Positions 41,491 through 52,803 of a stretch of 64,000 nt of DNA are shown in pieces. Origin of the DNA: Gammaproteobacteria bacterium (GTDB lineage Bacteria; Pseudomonadota; Gammaproteobacteria; Chromatiales; Chromatiaceae); NCBI GenBank assembly GCA_024510845.1, contig JANEMA010000003.1:18102-82101 (forward strand), in the 5' to 3' direction. Position numbers and translations under genes: made by a program. Position 1 is the stretch's first letter, and the number at the start of each line of letters is the position of its first letter. The notes under the pieces are model-generated. The model had not been told where the DNA came from, did not search any database, and saw only the letters and a program-made list of their open reading frames with translations.

Positions 41491-42383
41491 GGCTGTTTAT
41501 CCGGTGTGCCCGCGGCTGGTGTCTCCGGGGGTGTGTCGGGTACGGACGGACGGACGGAGGCCGCCTGCACCGGCCATACCAGCAGCACTTCGCGTGAGCG
41601 ATCTAGGTGTGCCGTGGGTGTGGCGACGATTTCGGCGAAGGCGTTGTCCGGCGAACGGTTGATGCGGGTCACCGTGGCGATTGGGTAACCGGAGGGAAAC
41701 TTGCCGCCGAGTCCGGAGGTGACCAGCTTGTCGCCTACCCGGATGTCCGAATTGGTTGGCAGGTAGGGTAGGCTCAGTTCGTTGATGCGCCCGGTGCCCA
41801 GGGCGATGGTGCGCAGGTCGTTGCGCAATATCTGTACCGGGATGGAGTGACTGAGGTCGGTGATCAGCAGCACGGTGGACGAGAAGGGAGTGGTCTGGAT
41901 CACCTGGCCCATGACCGCGTTGGCGTTCAGTACCGGCTGGCCGATGAATACCCCCGAGGTGGAGCCCTTGTCGATCACCACCTGCTGCCGGTAGGGGTCG
42001 AGATCCACTGCCGAGAGTTCAGCGATGAGGATACGGTTGCCCATCTTGTAGGAGGCGTCCAGCAGGTTACGCAAGCGCAGATTCTCGGCACGCAGGGATT
42101 CGAACCTTTGCAGTCTGGCACGTGCACGCAGGATCGCTTCGCGCAGGTGGTGATTTTCGGCCTGCAATTCCTTGCGGGTGGTGGTGGCCTCGTCGAGCCA
42201 GCGCATCAGGCTTACCGGCAGGATGGCCAGTACCTGAAGTGGGTAGGTGACGAAGGCCAGCACGCTGCGAATCTGGCGTAGCTGCTGGAACTGTTGATCC
42301 ATCACCATCAACGAGATCGATAGCACGATGGCAAGCATGACCCGCGTAGTCTGGGACGGACCCTGTGCGAAGATCGGCTTGAT
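41487..42383 (-). CDS. mreC: Rod shape-determining protein MreC, probable AUC start
   Basis: Periplasmic elongasome scaffold with one N-terminal membrane segment, a coiled coil (about residues 55-100 of the track protein), then beta domains (DKGSTSGVFIGQPVLNANAVMGQV, NSDIRVGDKLVTSGLGGKFPSGYP). MreC normally begins MKPIF. Here the same place reads IKPIFAQGPS, encoded ATC at 42381-42383, with GGAGGAGG exactly 8 nt upstream and 19 nt after the mreB stop. The only upstream in-frame start, a GTG at 42425, lies inside mreB without a Shine-Dalgarno and adds 14 unconserved residues. I annotate the AUC start; the GTG remains the alternative. 298 aa. It overlaps mreD. Confidence 0.9.
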   Translation of the reverse strand: MKPIFAQGPSQTTRVMLAIVLSISLMVMDQQFQQLRQIRSVLAFVTYPLQVLAILPVSLMRWLDEATTTRKELQAENHHLREAILRARARLQRFESLRAENLRLRNLLDASYKMGNRILIAELSAVDLDPYRQQVVIDKGSTSGVFIGQPVLNANAVMGQVIQTTPFSSTVLLITDLSHSIPVQILRNDLRTIALGTGRINELSLPYLPTNSDIRVGDKLVTSGLGGKFPSGYPIATVTRINRSPDNAFAEIVATPTAHLDRSREVLLVWPVQAASVRPSVPDTPPETPAAGTPDKQP

Positions 42384-42402
42384 GCTCGTGCCCTCCTCCG
42401 GC

Positions 42403-43473
<1,071 letters not shown>

Positions 43474-43708
43474 TCATCCAGTGGCAAATCCGTGCCCGGG
43501 CGGCAAGTTCGGATTTGATGTTGGTCGAGCAGCCCTTTGGCCGCGATTCATGTGAACTAATCTAACAAGTGCCCGCGGCTGGAGGCAAGCGGGCATGTTC
43601 CGCTTCCGGGCGGCTGTGCGTCGATTGTGGTGGCCTGTCGCCGGCTGGCCGGAGCCGGGGCGGATGTGGTAATTTCCCGCCTTCTCCGAGCTGTTCCAAG
43701 GCAGATCC

Positions 43709-43996
43709 ATGTCCCTGAGTTCCGACGACGTCCACAAGATCGCCCACCTGGCCCGCTTGGCGGTGAGTGACGAGGAGGCCGAGGCGCTGTGCCGCGACCT
43801 GTCCAACATCCTCGGCCTGGTCGAGCAGATGGCGGCGGTGGACACCTCGGCCATCGAGCCCATGGCCCATCCGCTGGCCATGCATCAGCGCCTGCGCCCC
43901 GACGAGGTCACCGAGAGCGACCGGCGTGACCTCTACCTGCGCAATGCCCCGGCGGCCGAGAATGGCCTGTTCCTGGTGCCGTGCGTGATCGAGTGA
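43709..43996 (+). CDS. gatC: Glutamyl-tRNA(Gln) amidotransferase subunit C
   Basis: Stabilising subunit of the GatCAB amidotransferase. 95 aa: [50 protein letters not shown] and LFLVPCVIE are family hallmarks. gatA follows after 14 nt. The whole gatCAB set is here, so the organism can form Gln-tRNA(Gln) and/or Asn-tRNA(Asn) by transamidation; which one depends on whether GlnRS or AsnRS is present elsewhere. Confidence 0.95.
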   Translation: MSLSSDDVHKIAHLARLAVSDEEAEALCRDLSNILGLVEQMAAVDTSAIEPMAHPLAMHQRLRPDEVTESDRRDLYLRNAPAAENGLFLVPCVIE

Positions 43997-44010
43997 GGCG
44001 GGAGCGAGGC

Positions 44011-45465
44011 ATGCACCACAAGACCTTGGCCGAATTGTCCGCCGGGCTGGCCGCCGGCGAATTCTCCAGTGTCGAGCTGACGCGGCATTTTCTCGAGCGC
44101 ATCCGCGCCCATGACGAGCGCCTCAACAGCTTCATCACCGTCACCGAGGAGCAGGCGCTGGCTGCCGCCGAGGCCGTCGATGCGCGCCGTGCCGCCGGTG
44201 AGGCCGGCCCGCTGACCGGTATCCCGCTGGCGCACAAGGACATCTTCTGCACCTTGGATGTGCGCACCAGCTGTGGCTCGCGCATGCTCGACAATTTCGT
44301 CTCGCCCTATGACGCCACCGTGGTCGAGCGGCTGGCCGCCGCCGGCATGGTGATGCTGGGCAAGACCAACATGGACGAGTTCGCCATGGGCTCGTCGAAC
44401 GAGACCAGTTGCTACGGCCCGGTGCACAACCCCTGGGACACCGAGCGGGTGCCGGGCGGTTCCTCGGGCGGCTCGGCCGCAGCGGTGGCTGCCCGGCTCA
44501 CCCCGGTGGCCACCGGTACCGACACCGGCGGTTCCATCCGCCAGCCTGCTGCGCTCACCGGCATTACCGGGCTCAAGCCCACCTACGGCCGCTGTTCGCG
44601 CTGGGGCATGATCGCCTTTGCCTCCTCGCTGGATCAGGCCGGCCCCATGGCGCGCACTGCCGAAGACTGCGCCCTGCTGCTGTCGGGGATGGCTGGTTTC
44701 GACCCGCGCGACTCCACCAGTGCCGAGCGCCCGGTGGACGACTACCTGGCTGCGCTGGACCGCCCCCTCGACGGTCTGAAGGTCGGCCTGGTGCGTGAGT
44801 TCATGGCGCAGGATGGTCTGCACTCCGGCGTGGCCGCGGCCACCGAGGCGGTGCTCGAGGAACTGAAGCGCCAGGGTGCCGAGGTGGTCGAGGTGAGCCT
44901 GCCGCATGCGCATCTCTCGGTGCCAGCCTACTACGTGGTGGCACCGGCGGAATGTTCGTCCAACCTGTCGCGCTTCGATGGCGTACGCTTCGGTCCTCGC
45001 TGCGAGGATCCGAAGGACCTCGAGGACCTGTACAAGCGATCGCGCTCCGAGGGTTTCGGCGCCGAGGTCAAGCGGCGCATCCTGATCGGTGCCTACGCGC
45101 TGTCTGCCGGCTACTACGATGCCTATTACCTGAAGGCGCAGCAGGTGCGGCAGCTGATCGCGCAGGATTTCCGCGTCGCCTTCGAACAGGTGGACTTGAT
45201 CGTCAGCCCCACCACACCGGACGTGGCCTTCCCGCTGGGCGCCAAGACCGATGACCCGGTGGCCATGTACCTGCAGGACATCTACACCATCGCGGTCAAC
45301 CTCGCCGGGTTGCCGGCCATCTCCATCCCCGCGCCGGCCGCCGACGGTCTGCCCACCGGTTTCCAGATGATCGGCAACCACTTCGACGAAGCCTGCCTGC
45401 TCAACGTGGCGCACCGCCTCCAGCAGGCGACCGACTGGCACCGGCACGCCCCGGAGGGATTCTGA
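44011..45465 (+). CDS. gatA: Glutamyl-tRNA(Gln) amidotransferase subunit A
   Basis: Amidase subunit that frees ammonia from glutamine. The amidase-signature triad is visible: lysine in PLAHKDIFC, the serine-glycine block [17 protein letters not shown], and nucleophile serine in [13 protein letters not shown]. Track start at 43981 (GTG) lies inside gatC. I chose the ATG at 44011, preceded by GGGAGCGAGGC, which gives [20 protein letters not shown] and 484 aa, the family length. gatB follows one base after its stop. Confidence 0.97.
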   Translation: MHHKTLAELSAGLAAGEFSSVELTRHFLERIRAHDERLNSFITVTEEQALAAAEAVDARRAAGEAGPLTGIPLAHKDIFCTLDVRTSCGSRMLDNFVSPYDATVVERLAAAGMVMLGKTNMDEFAMGSSNETSCYGPVHNPWDTERVPGGSSGGSAAAVAARLTPVATGTDTGGSIRQPAALTGITGLKPTYGRCSRWGMIAFASSLDQAGPMARTAEDCALLLSGMAGFDPRDSTSAERPVDDYLAALDRPLDGLKVGLVREFMAQDGLHSGVAAATEAVLEELKRQGAEVVEVSLPHAHLSVPAYYVVAPAECSSNLSRFDGVRFGPRCEDPKDLEDLYKRSRSEGFGAEVKRRILIGAYALSAGYYDAYYLKAQQVRQLIAQDFRVAFEQVDLIVSPTTPDVAFPLGAKTDDPVAMYLQDIYTIAVNLAGLPAISIPAPAADGLPTGFQMIGNHFDEACLLNVAHRLQQATDWHRHAPEGF

Positions 45466-45466
45466 G

Positions 45467-46912
45467 ATGCAATGGGAAGTCGTCATCGGTCTGGAGATCC
45501 ACACCCAGCTGGCCACCCGTTCCAAGATCTTCTCGGGTTCGTCCACCGCCTTCGGCGCCGGGCCCAACACCCAGGCCTCGCTGATCGACCTGGGCATGCC
45601 CGGCACCCTGCCGGTGCTGAACCGGCGCGCGGTGGAGTACGCCGTGCGCTTCGCGAAGGCCATCGGTGCCGAGCTGGGCGAGCGCTCGGTGTTCGCGCGC
45701 AAGAACTACTTCTACCCCGATCTGCCCAAGGGCTACCAGATCAGCCAGTTCGAGCTGCCCATCGTCGGTCGTGGCCAGGTGGAGATCGTGCTCGATGATG
45801 ACGGCGTGAAGACGGTCGGTGTGACCCGTGCCCACCTCGAGGAAGACGCTGGCAAGTCGCTGCACGAGGATTTCCACGGCATGACCGGCATCGACCTCAA
45901 CCGCGCCGGCACCCCGCTGCTCGAGATCGTCTCCGAGCCGGACATGCGCTCGGCGAAGGAGGCGGTGGCCTATGCACGCAAGATCCACCAGATCGTCACC
46001 TGGCTGGGTATCTGCGATGGCAACATGCAGGAGGGCAGTTTCCGCTGCGACGCCAACGTTTCGGTACGCCCGTTGGGCAAGGAGAAGCTGGGTACCCGTA
46101 CCGAGCTGAAGAACATCAACTCCTTCCGCTTCCTCGAGCGCGCCATCGACTACGAGATCGAGCGTCAGATCGACATCCTCGAGGACGGTGGCCGGATCGT
46201 GCAGGAGACGCGGCTGTACGACGCCGAGCGCGACGAGACCCGCTCCATGCGTTCCAAGGAAGAGGCCAACGACTACCGCTATTTCCCCGATCCCGACCTG
46301 CTGCCGGTGGTGCTGGACGAGGCCTTCATCGAGGAAGCCACCCGCGACATGCCCGAACTGCCGGACGCACGTCGCGCGCGTTTCCAGGAACAGCACGGCT
46401 TGTCGGCCTACGATGCGAACGCGCTCACCGCCACCCGCGCCCAGGCCAATTACTACGAGGCCGTGGTGGCCGCCTGTGGTGATGCCAAGCTGGCCGCCAA
46501 CTGGGTGATGGGGGAGCTGGCCGGCGCGCTCAACAAGGCCGGCTGCGGCATCGAGGATTGCCCAGTCCCGGCTCCGGCGCTGGGCGGGCTGCTGGCGCGC
46601 ATCCTCGATGACACTATCTCGGGCAAGATTGCCAAGCAGGTCTTCGAGGCCATGTGGGCCGGCGAGGGGGATGCCGACAGGGTGATCGATGCCAGGGGCC
46701 TCAAGCAGATCACCGACGCCGGGGCCATCGAGGCGCTGGTGGACGAGGTGATCGCCGCCAACCCGCAGCAGGTGGAGAACTACCGCAATGCCGATCCGGC
46801 CAAGCGCCCGAAGATGATCGGCTTCTTCGTCGGCCAGGTGATGAAGAAATCGCAAGGCAAGGCCAATCCGCAGCAGGTCAATGCGTTGCTGCGCGAGAAA
46901 CTGGGCGGCTGA
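45467..46912 (+). CDS. gatB: Aspartyl/glutamyl-tRNA amidotransferase subunit B
   Basis: Kinase/transamidase subunit that activates the misacylated aminoacyl-tRNA. [15 protein letters not shown], the catalytic cradle [16 protein letters not shown] and [39 protein letters not shown], and the C-terminal helical tail/YqeY domain ending [15 protein letters not shown]. 481 aa, standard. It ends the gatCAB operon; no intrinsic terminator is obvious after it. Confidence 0.98.
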   Translation: MQWEVVIGLEIHTQLATRSKIFSGSSTAFGAGPNTQASLIDLGMPGTLPVLNRRAVEYAVRFAKAIGAELGERSVFARKNYFYPDLPKGYQISQFELPIVGRGQVEIVLDDDGVKTVGVTRAHLEEDAGKSLHEDFHGMTGIDLNRAGTPLLEIVSEPDMRSAKEAVAYARKIHQIVTWLGICDGNMQEGSFRCDANVSVRPLGKEKLGTRTELKNINSFRFLERAIDYEIERQIDILEDGGRIVQETRLYDAERDETRSMRSKEEANDYRYFPDPDLLPVVLDEAFIEEATRDMPELPDARRARFQEQHGLSAYDANALTATRAQANYYEAVVAACGDAKLAANWVMGELAGALNKAGCGIEDCPVPAPALGGLLARILDDTISGKIAKQVFEAMWAGEGDADRVIDARGLKQITDAGAIEALVDEVIAANPQQVENYRNADPAKRPKMIGFFVGQVMKKSQGKANPQQVNALLREKLGG

Positions 46913-46923
46913 GAAGGCTTTGC

Positions 46924-47124
46924 TCAGGCGGTGTTGGGCACGCCCTGTGCGATCATGTCCACCAGCCAGCTGGCCACGTCGTCTGTCAGAACGTTTGTCT
47001 TGTTGCGAATCTTCAAAAACTGCTTGATGCTGCAGTCGCTGGCGTATTTCTCGGATAGTTGTTCGTCGATCTGGTCGGCGGCCCGACCGAGGGTCCGTCG
47101 GCAGAAAGCCCGTGGCTTGCCCGA
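46924..47124 (-). pseudogene. Start-less coding remnant downstream of methyltransferase gene
   Basis: An open run on the minus strand ends at TGA 46924-46926: SGKPRAFCRRTLGRAADQIDEQ, LSEKYASDCSIKQFLKIRNK, then TNVLTDDVASWLVDMIAQGV. It has protein-like composition, but an in-frame stop sits at its upstream end and no ATG or GTG start suits it. It looks like the C-terminal end of a lost gene. I do not recognise the family. It is 4 bp past the stop of the methyltransferase gene. Confidence 0.4.
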
Positions 47125-47127
47125 CAG

Positions 47128-47730
47128 TCAGCGTTTCTCAGCCATCGCCACGGTGTACTGCCGGCCCTGTTTGACCTTGGTGTGGTTGCCGAAGACCTCG
47201 CCGAAGGCCCGTTCGATAAAGCGTCGGAGGCCGCTGATCACCACCACGTAGCAGCGGCCACCTGGCTCAAGGCGATCGCGGATATCGTGGAAGAACAGGT
47301 AATAGTGTTCCTTGTTGGTTTTGGCCGGCAGATTGGTGGCAGCCAAGGTAAAGTGCCGGTCGGCCGGAACATGATGCAGGCCGTTGCTGAGCATGGCCTC
47401 GGCATTGCCGATGCCGTTGCGCCGCAGGTTTGCGTTGGCGTAGTCGACGGCGACGAAGTCCTTGTCCACCATCAGGCAGTGTCCTTGGGGGGCGTTTTGC
47501 GCAATCGCCATGCCGATGGGACCGTAACCACAGCCGAGATCGATGGCCTGCTCGTCCGGATGGACGGTCATGTGCCGCAGCAGCAGGTGGGTGCCTTCGT
47601 CGATGTCCCGGGGCGAGAACAGACCCCAGGTGGTGTGGAACACGAATTGGTGTTCCATCAGTCTGTCTTCGAAGATGATGTCCTGGCGCAGGCGGTTGAG
47701 ATCAAGTGGAGCGCGAGGTGGTTTTGACAT
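47128..47730 (-). CDS. Class I SAM-dependent methyltransferase (RsmC-like small domain)
   Basis: A 200-aa methyltransferase of the small-domain/RsmC type. The N-terminal part has FVFHTTWGLFSPRDIDEGTHLLLRHM, as in RsmC/RlmG relatives. The SAM loop is AIDLGCGYGPIGMAIAQ. The catalytic NPP(Y/F)-type motif is replaced by NLPAKTNKEHYYLF, seen in single-domain YbxB-like members. The substrate (an RNA guanine is the guess) is not known. Overlaps the upstream yqiA-like gene by 29 bp on the same strand. Confidence 0.87.
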   Translation of the reverse strand: MSKPPRAPLDLNRLRQDIIFEDRLMEHQFVFHTTWGLFSPRDIDEGTHLLLRHMTVHPDEQAIDLGCGYGPIGMAIAQNAPQGHCLMVDKDFVAVDYANANLRRNGIGNAEAMLSNGLHHVPADRHFTLAATNLPAKTNKEHYYLFFHDIRDRLEPGGRCYVVVISGLRRFIERAFGEVFGNHTKVKQGRQYTVAMAEKR

Positions 47731-48274
47731 GGTGTTCCAACCAGTGCGCGATACGCGGCAGGTAGTCGGGGAAACAGGTGAAGCGATGGTCGCCGTCGGG
47801 GTGGACGATCAGTTCCTTGTCGGCATAGTAGTTGGCGGTGATGCGCCAGTCGAGTACTTTGTCGCCTTTGGCCAGCAACACCAGGTAGCGCTCGTGATCT
47901 CCCGGTCGTTCGTGATGCATTGCGCGCAGCTGCGCCAGTGTACCGCGGGTGACTTCGAAGAGATGGTCGTGACAGTCGCGGTGCCAGCCCAGCCAGTTCT
48001 CGAGCAGCAGGTAGGGCACCACGGCGGGATTGATCAATACCGCCGGGATGTCGTACCGCCGCTTCAGACAAGTGGCGTAATAGCCACCGAGTGAAGCGCC
48101 GATCAGCGCGCGCACTGGATGCCGCTGCAGAAGATCCTCGAGCAGGGCGATTGCCTCCGCGGGCTGGTGTGGCAGATCGGGGGTGAGTACCCGTTTGGCA
48201 CCGAAGTACTCACGCAGGGTGCGTGACTTGTCGCTCAGCCCACAACTGCGAAAGCCGTGGATCCACAGGATCAT
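47702..48274 (-). CDS. yqiA: YqiA-type alpha/beta-hydrolase
   Basis: A 190-aa esterase-like protein of the YqiA/UPF0227 family. N-terminal ILWIHGF (HGF oxyanion motif), nucleophile serine in IGASLGGYYATCL, acid residue in LLAKGDKVLDWR and the histidine in DGDHRFTCFPDYLP. The ATG at 48274 overlaps the moeB stop (ATGA), which I prefer to the track start four codons upstream. Natural substrate unknown. Confidence 0.9.
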   Translation of the reverse strand: MILWIHGFRSCGLSDKSRTLREYFGAKRVLTPDLPHQPAEAIALLEDLLQRHPVRALIGASLGGYYATCLKRRYDIPAVLINPAVVPYLLLENWLGWHRDCHDHLFEVTRGTLAQLRAMHHERPGDHERYLVLLAKGDKVLDWRITANYYADKELIVHPDGDHRFTCFPDYLPRIAHWLEHHVKTTSRST

Positions 48275-49014
48275 GGCGCGCCACACACGGGACAGGCAGG
48301 ATCTGGACGCAGGCGCAGTTTACGCCACTGGTTGCGCAGGGTGTCGATCAGCAACAGGCGGTTGCACGGCGAATCACCAGCGCCGGCCAGCAGTTTGAGT
48401 GCCTCGATCGCCTGCAGGCTGCCGATCACGCCGACCAGCGGAGCAGCCACGCCGTTCTCGCTGCAGCGTTCATCGGCTTTGCCCTCCTCACTGTACAGGC
48501 AGCGGTAGCAGGCCTCGCCCTTGCTCCAGGTGAATACTGCCACCTGACCTTCCCAGCGGATCGCAGCACCGGAGACCAGCGGGGTGCGGCTGGCATGGCA
48601 GCTGCGGTTGATCAGAAAGCGGGTGGCGAAGTTGTCGCTGCAGTCCAGCACCAGATCGGCGGCCGCCGCCCGTTCGGCCATCTCTGCGTCGTCCAGGCGC
48701 CGCGCCAGAGGTTCGATTTCGCACAGTGGGTTGATTTCGCGCAGACGCGTGGCGGCCGAGTTCACCTTGGCCTGACCGATGTGGCTGCAATCGTACACGA
48801 CCTGGCGCTGCAGATTGCTCAGATCCACCTTGTCGTCGTCCACCAGAGTCAATCGGCCTACGCCGGCGGCTGCCAGGTACAGTGCCACCGGCGAGCCCAG
48901 TCCGCCGAGACCGATGATCAGGGCGTGGCTGTCTGCCAAACGCTGCTGGCCCTCGAAATCGACTTCGGGCAGCATGATCTGGCGGCTGTAGCGGAGCAGG
49001 GTCTGATCGTCCAT
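48271..49014 (-). CDS. moeB: Molybdopterin-synthase adenylyltransferase family (MoeB/ThiF/HesA)
   Basis: E1-like enzyme that adenylates the C-terminal glycine of a small sulfur carrier. Nucleotide site IIGLGGLGSPVALYLAAAGVG, then VDDDKVDLSNLQRQ. The zinc is held by two CxxC pairs (CYRC and CPVC). 247 aa, without a rhodanese domain. Whether the partner is MoaD or ThiS cannot be told here; the place beside prmC-prfA-hemA matches Pseudomonas moeB. Confidence 0.92.
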   Translation of the reverse strand: MDDQTLLRYSRQIMLPEVDFEGQQRLADSHALIIGLGGLGSPVALYLAAAGVGRLTLVDDDKVDLSNLQRQVVYDCSHIGQAKVNSAATRLREINPLCEIEPLARRLDDAEMAERAAAADLVLDCSDNFATRFLINRSCHASRTPLVSGAAIRWEGQVAVFTWSKGEACYRCLYSEEGKADERCSENGVAAPLVGVIGSLQAIEALKLLAGAGDSPCNRLLLIDTLRNQWRKLRLRPDPACPVCGAP

Positions 49015-49138
49015 GGCACTATTGTAAGCGCAGTGCCCGGGCCTTGGTATTGATAGGGATGCAGGATCGCCCGACCAGTGATGGCCCCGGGCGGGGCTGG
49101 TGACGAGGGCGATGGTTCGATGCCAGGGATGATGCGGA

Positions 49139-49549
49139 TTACAGATATCGTCGCCAATGCTGCGGGCGGTCGTCGCGGCAGCCGTGGGTGCGATGTTGGT
49201 AACGATTGATGAAGATCTTGACGGTGCAGTTGTGCTCGCCCCGTTCGCAGCCGATGTTGATGCGTTGCGTCTCCTCGGTGTACTCGATCAGGGCGCGACG
49301 CATGCGAGAGAGCAGGCTGTTGTCGAGATGGAAGCCGAAATCCTCGAGCAGTACCTCGATGGCGGCCAAGGTGGCGAGGTGGATGTCGTAGGTCACGCGC
49401 AGCTGGGTGTCGTCGAGACGCTCGACCTGCAGGATGCCCTCGCAATCGCGCAACAGCTGGGTTGCGGTGCCGGCCTGGTTGGGATCGGGATGCAGGGGGC
49501 AGAAGCTGATCTCGCGGACCTTCAGTGGATTATCGGGGTTGGTGCGCAT
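49139..49549 (-). CDS. Hypothetical protein between prmC and moeB
   Basis: A 136-aa soluble protein of unknown family. The first part (LKVREISFCPLHPDPNQAGTATQLLRDCEGI) followed by VERLDDTQLRVTYDIHLATLAAIEVLLEDFGF looks like a beta-alpha-beta fold similar to heavy-metal-associated domains, but no CxxC is present. The C-terminal end is rich in His and Arg (HRTHGCRDDRPQHWRRYL). I chose the ATG at 49549 over the track TTG (49582), which overlaps prmC. It is 15 nt after prmC, so part of the hemA-prfA-prmC message. Confidence 0.65.
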   Translation of the reverse strand: MRTNPDNPLKVREISFCPLHPDPNQAGTATQLLRDCEGILQVERLDDTQLRVTYDIHLATLAAIEVLLEDFGFHLDNSLLSRMRRALIEYTEETQRINIGCERGEHNCTVKIFINRYQHRTHGCRDDRPQHWRRYL

Positions 49550-49563
49550 GATCCAGTTCGTAC

Positions 49564-50448
49564 TCAGAGGATTCGTCGCCAATCGTGGTCTTGCAAATCC
49601 GGGTCGTCAATAGGGAAATCCTTACAGGCGTTGCGGCGGCCATGCGAGAAACGTGGCAGGCCGGCCAGATCGAGATCGGTACCTACCTCGTGGTAGCCGG
49701 CCTGTTCGAGCAGCGCTCGGCACATGGCGCCCTGGTCGTGGCCGTGCTCGAAGGCCAGCAGGCCACCGGGGCACAGGCGGGGCCTGGCCTGGGCGACGAG
49801 ACAGCGAATGGCATCCAGGCCGTCGGGGCCGGCGATCAGTGCCCCGCGTGGTTCGAAACGCAGGTCGCCTCGTCCGAGATGGGTGTCGCTCTCTGCCACG
49901 TAGGGTGGGTTGCTGATGATCAGGTCGAAGGGCCCGGTGATGCCCGCCAGCCAGTCGGTGCGCAGAAAGCTCACGTTCAGGCCGAGCCGTTGGGCGTTGG
50001 TGCGCGCCAACGCCAGGGCGTTGGCGCTGCGGTCGCTGGCGAGGATTTCCCAGTGGGGGCGTTCGCGGGCCAGGGCCAGGGCTATGGTCCCGCAGCCACA
50101 GCCCAGATCGATGACCCGTTGCGGGGGCAAGTCAGGCAGTCGTTCGAGTACGAACTCGATTAGGTGTTCGGTCTCGGGGCGGGGGATCAGCGTGTGCTGG
50201 TCCACGCGCAATGGCATGGACCAGAATTCTCTCAGGCCGGTGAGGTAGGCCACCGGTTCACCGGTGAGGCGGCGTGTGAGCAGCGCCATGAAGCGGCCCT
50301 GTTTCTGTGTCGTGGGTAGGTGCTTGGGGTGAGCGTACAGCCAGCTGCGATCGCGTTCCATGGCGTGCGCCAGCAGAATTTCGGCCTCTGCCGGTTCGGC
50401 AAGGCGCTGGCGCGCGTCGTGCAGCAGTTCGCCGATGGTCTTTTTCAT
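49564..50448 (-). CDS. prmC: Release factor glutamine methyltransferase PrmC
   Basis: Methylates the GGQ glutamine of the release factor encoded just upstream by prfA. N-terminal helical recognition domain (about residues 1-85), then SAM loop [16 protein letters not shown], and NPPY motif in [30 protein letters not shown] is also a family feature. 294 aa is slightly longer than E. coli PrmC (277), with extra basic C-terminal residues ([14 protein letters not shown]). Overlaps prfA by 4 nt. Confidence 0.95.
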   Translation of the reverse strand: MKKTIGELLHDARQRLAEPAEAEILLAHAMERDRSWLYAHPKHLPTTQKQGRFMALLTRRLTGEPVAYLTGLREFWSMPLRVDQHTLIPRPETEHLIEFVLERLPDLPPQRVIDLGCGCGTIALALARERPHWEILASDRSANALALARTNAQRLGLNVSFLRTDWLAGITGPFDLIISNPPYVAESDTHLGRGDLRFEPRGALIAGPDGLDAIRCLVAQARPRLCPGGLLAFEHGHDQGAMCRALLEQAGYHEVGTDLDLAGLPRFSHGRRNACKDFPIDDPDLQDHDWRRIL

Positions 50449-51527
50449 GCCTCCTCGCCCAGGCGTGCGAGCTGCGCGGCCTGGTGTTCCTGCATCAGTG
50501 GTTCGATCAGCGGATCAAGGTGGCCCATCAGGATCTCGTCGAGCTTGTAGAGTGTGAGGTTGATGCGGTGGTCGGTGACCCGGCCCTGAGGAAAATTGTA
50601 GGTGCGGATACGCTCCGAGCGGTCGCCGCTGCCGATCTGCAGGCGGCGGTCGGTGGCCTCGGCAGTGCGGGCCTCCCGCTCGGCGGCATCCTTGAGACGG
50701 GCGGCTAGCAGAGCCAGGGCGCGTGCCTTGTTTTTGTGCTGCGAGCGTTCGTCCTGGCACTCGACCACGGTACCGGTGGGCAGGTGAGTGATGCGCACGG
50801 CCGAGTCGGTTTTGTTTACATGCTGGCCTCCGGCGCCGGAGGCGCGGAAGGTGTCGATACGCAGTTCCTGCGGGTTGATCTTGATGGCTTCGACCTCGTC
50901 GGCCTCGGGCAGGATAGCCGCGGTGCAGGCTGATGTGTGGATGCGCCCCTGGGATTCGGTCTCGGGCACACGTTGTACCCGGTGGGTGCCCGATTCGAAC
51001 TTCAGTCGCGAGTACACTTCCAGGCCACTCACCCGGGCCACTACTTCCTTGTATCCGCCGTGTTCGCCGGGGCTCTCGCTGAGGATCTCGGTACGCCAGC
51101 CGCGCTGCTCGGCATGGCGCAGGTACATGCGCAGCAGATCACCGGCGAACAGCGCCGCTTCGGCACCGCCGGTGCCGGCGCGAATTTCGAGAAAGATATT
51201 GCCGTCGTCATTGGGATCGTGGGGTAGCAGCAGGCGCTGAAGTTCGGGGAGAAGTTGCTCGGCACGCTCGAGGGTCTCGTGCAATGTCTCCTTGGCCAGT
51301 TCGGCCATCTCCGGGTCGTCGAGCATGGTCTCGGCCTGCTCGTGTTCGCGTTCGTTGTCTAGCCAGTCATGCCAGGCCGCAGCGATCGGTTCAAGGCGGG
51401 TGTATTCGAGGCTCAGGTCGCGGAAGCGTTTGTTGTCGTTCTGTATTTCGGGGGCGGTGAGCAGGGTCTGGACTTCGGCGAAGCGTTCGGCGATCTGCTC
51501 GAGCCGGCGGCGGATGCTGGGTTTCAT
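50445..51527 (-). CDS. prfA: Peptide chain release factor 1
   Basis: Reads UAA and UAG and triggers peptide release. The GGQ motif is in [21 protein letters not shown]. The RF1 stop-recognition loop carries PET ([17 protein letters not shown]), close to the usual PxT. The ATG at 51527 gives [16 protein letters not shown] and 360 aa, the E. coli length; the track start 23 codons upstream is inside hemA. It is 7 nt after hemA and overlaps prmC. Confidence 0.97.
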   Translation of the reverse strand: MKPSIRRRLEQIAERFAEVQTLLTAPEIQNDNKRFRDLSLEYTRLEPIAAAWHDWLDNEREHEQAETMLDDPEMAELAKETLHETLERAEQLLPELQRLLLPHDPNDDGNIFLEIRAGTGGAEAALFAGDLLRMYLRHAEQRGWRTEILSESPGEHGGYKEVVARVSGLEVYSRLKFESGTHRVQRVPETESQGRIHTSACTAAILPEADEVEAIKINPQELRIDTFRASGAGGQHVNKTDSAVRITHLPTGTVVECQDERSQHKNKARALALLAARLKDAAEREARTAEATDRRLQIGSGDRSERIRTYNFPQGRVTDHRINLTLYKLDEILMGHLDPLIEPLMQEHQAAQLARLGEEA

Positions 51528-51534
51528 GGCTGGC

Positions 51535-52803
51535 TCAGGGCTTGGTGCGGTTGTGGCTGAGCTGGAACAGGGTATTGGCTGCGTCCAGCAGCTCATGCCG
51601 GCCGCTGCTGCCGGCCAGGCGCAGCTGGGCGCTGGGTGTGTGTAGCAGCTTGTTGGTAAGGGTGTGGGCCAGGTAGTCCAGCACCTCGTGCGGGTCGTTC
51701 CCCGCCTCTATCATACGCCGTGCCCGGGCCAGCACCTCGTCGCGCAGGCCCCCGGCATGGGCACGGTAGTCCTGGATGAGATCCACTGCGTCCAGCGAGC
51801 CCAGCCAGGCGCGGAATTCGCGTACCTGGAAGTCGATGATCTCGCGTGCCTGTTCAGCCGCCTCCTGGCGCGAGCGAAGGTTCTCCTGGATAACCTCCTG
51901 CAGGTCGTCCACGGTGTAGAGGTACACATCGCGCAGTGTGGCCACCTCGGGTTCGATGTCGCGTGGCACCGCGATATCGACCATGAACATCGGGCGGTGC
52001 CGGCGCTGCTTGAGAGCGCTCTCGACAGTGCCCTTGCCCAGGACCGGCAGAGGGCTGGCGGTGGAGGCGATGACGATGTCTGCCTCGACCAGGTGCGCGG
52101 GCAGTTCGGTCAGGCCGATGGCATAGCCGCTGAACTCCTCGGCCAGATCGCGTGCGCGGGACACAGTACGGTTGGCGACGATGATGCGGCCGATACCATG
52201 TTGGTGCAGATGACGGGCAGCCAGCTCGATGGTTTCGCCTGCGCCGATCAGCAGTGCGGTCTGTTCGGTCAGGTCGGAGAAGATCTGGTGCGCCAGGCTC
52301 ACCGCAGCAAAGGCCACCGATACCGGGCTGTCGCCGATCGCGGTGTCGGTGCGCACCTGTTTGGCGGTATTGAAGGCGTGCTGAAACAGGCGCTTGAGTG
52401 TCTTGCCGGTGTGTCCGGCATCGGTGGCAGTCTGGAAGGCGGCCTTCACCTGGCCGAGAATCTGCGGCTCGCCGAGTACCATGGAATCCAGACCGCAGGC
52501 CACCGACAGCAGATGGGTCACCGCTTCGTCGTCACGGTGTTCGTACAGATAGGGAGCGATGTCGTTGACCACCAAACCGTGAAATTTGGCGATCCAGTAG
52601 CGCACCTGCCCGATTTGATCCCCGTTCACGTTGCAGTACACTTCGGTGCGGTTGCAGGTGGAGAGGATCACCGCCTCGTTCACCCCAGGATGTTTGTGCA
52701 GGTTGCGGAGGGCGCCGACCACGATGTCGGGACCGAAGGTCATCCGTTCGCGGATGGCGACTGGTGCGCTGGTGTGATTGAGACCGACGGTGAGCAGGGT
52801 CAT
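51535..52803 (-). CDS. hemA: Glutamyl-tRNA reductase
   Basis: First step of C5 tetrapyrrole synthesis: NADPH reduction of Glu-tRNA to glutamate-1-semialdehyde. N-terminus [19 protein letters not shown]; catalytic cysteine in [32 protein letters not shown] site [16 protein letters not shown]; dimerisation domain at the C-terminus. 422 aa (E. coli 418). The ATG at 52803 is preferred over the track start 24 codons upstream. It opens the hemA-prfA-prmC-unknown-moeB-yqiA series. Confidence 0.97.
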   Translation of the reverse strand: MTLLTVGLNHTSAPVAIRERMTFGPDIVVGALRNLHKHPGVNEAVILSTCNRTEVYCNVNGDQIGQVRYWIAKFHGLVVNDIAPYLYEHRDDEAVTHLLSVACGLDSMVLGEPQILGQVKAAFQTATDAGHTGKTLKRLFQHAFNTAKQVRTDTAIGDSPVSVAFAAVSLAHQIFSDLTEQTALLIGAGETIELAARHLHQHGIGRIIVANRTVSRARDLAEEFSGYAIGLTELPAHLVEADIVIASTASPLPVLGKGTVESALKQRRHRPMFMVDIAVPRDIEPEVATLRDVYLYTVDDLQEVIQENLRSRQEAAEQAREIIDFQVREFRAWLGSLDAVDLIQDYRAHAGGLRDEVLARARRMIEAGNDPHEVLDYLAHTLTNKLLHTPSAQLRLAGSSGRHELLDAANTLFQLSHNRTKP

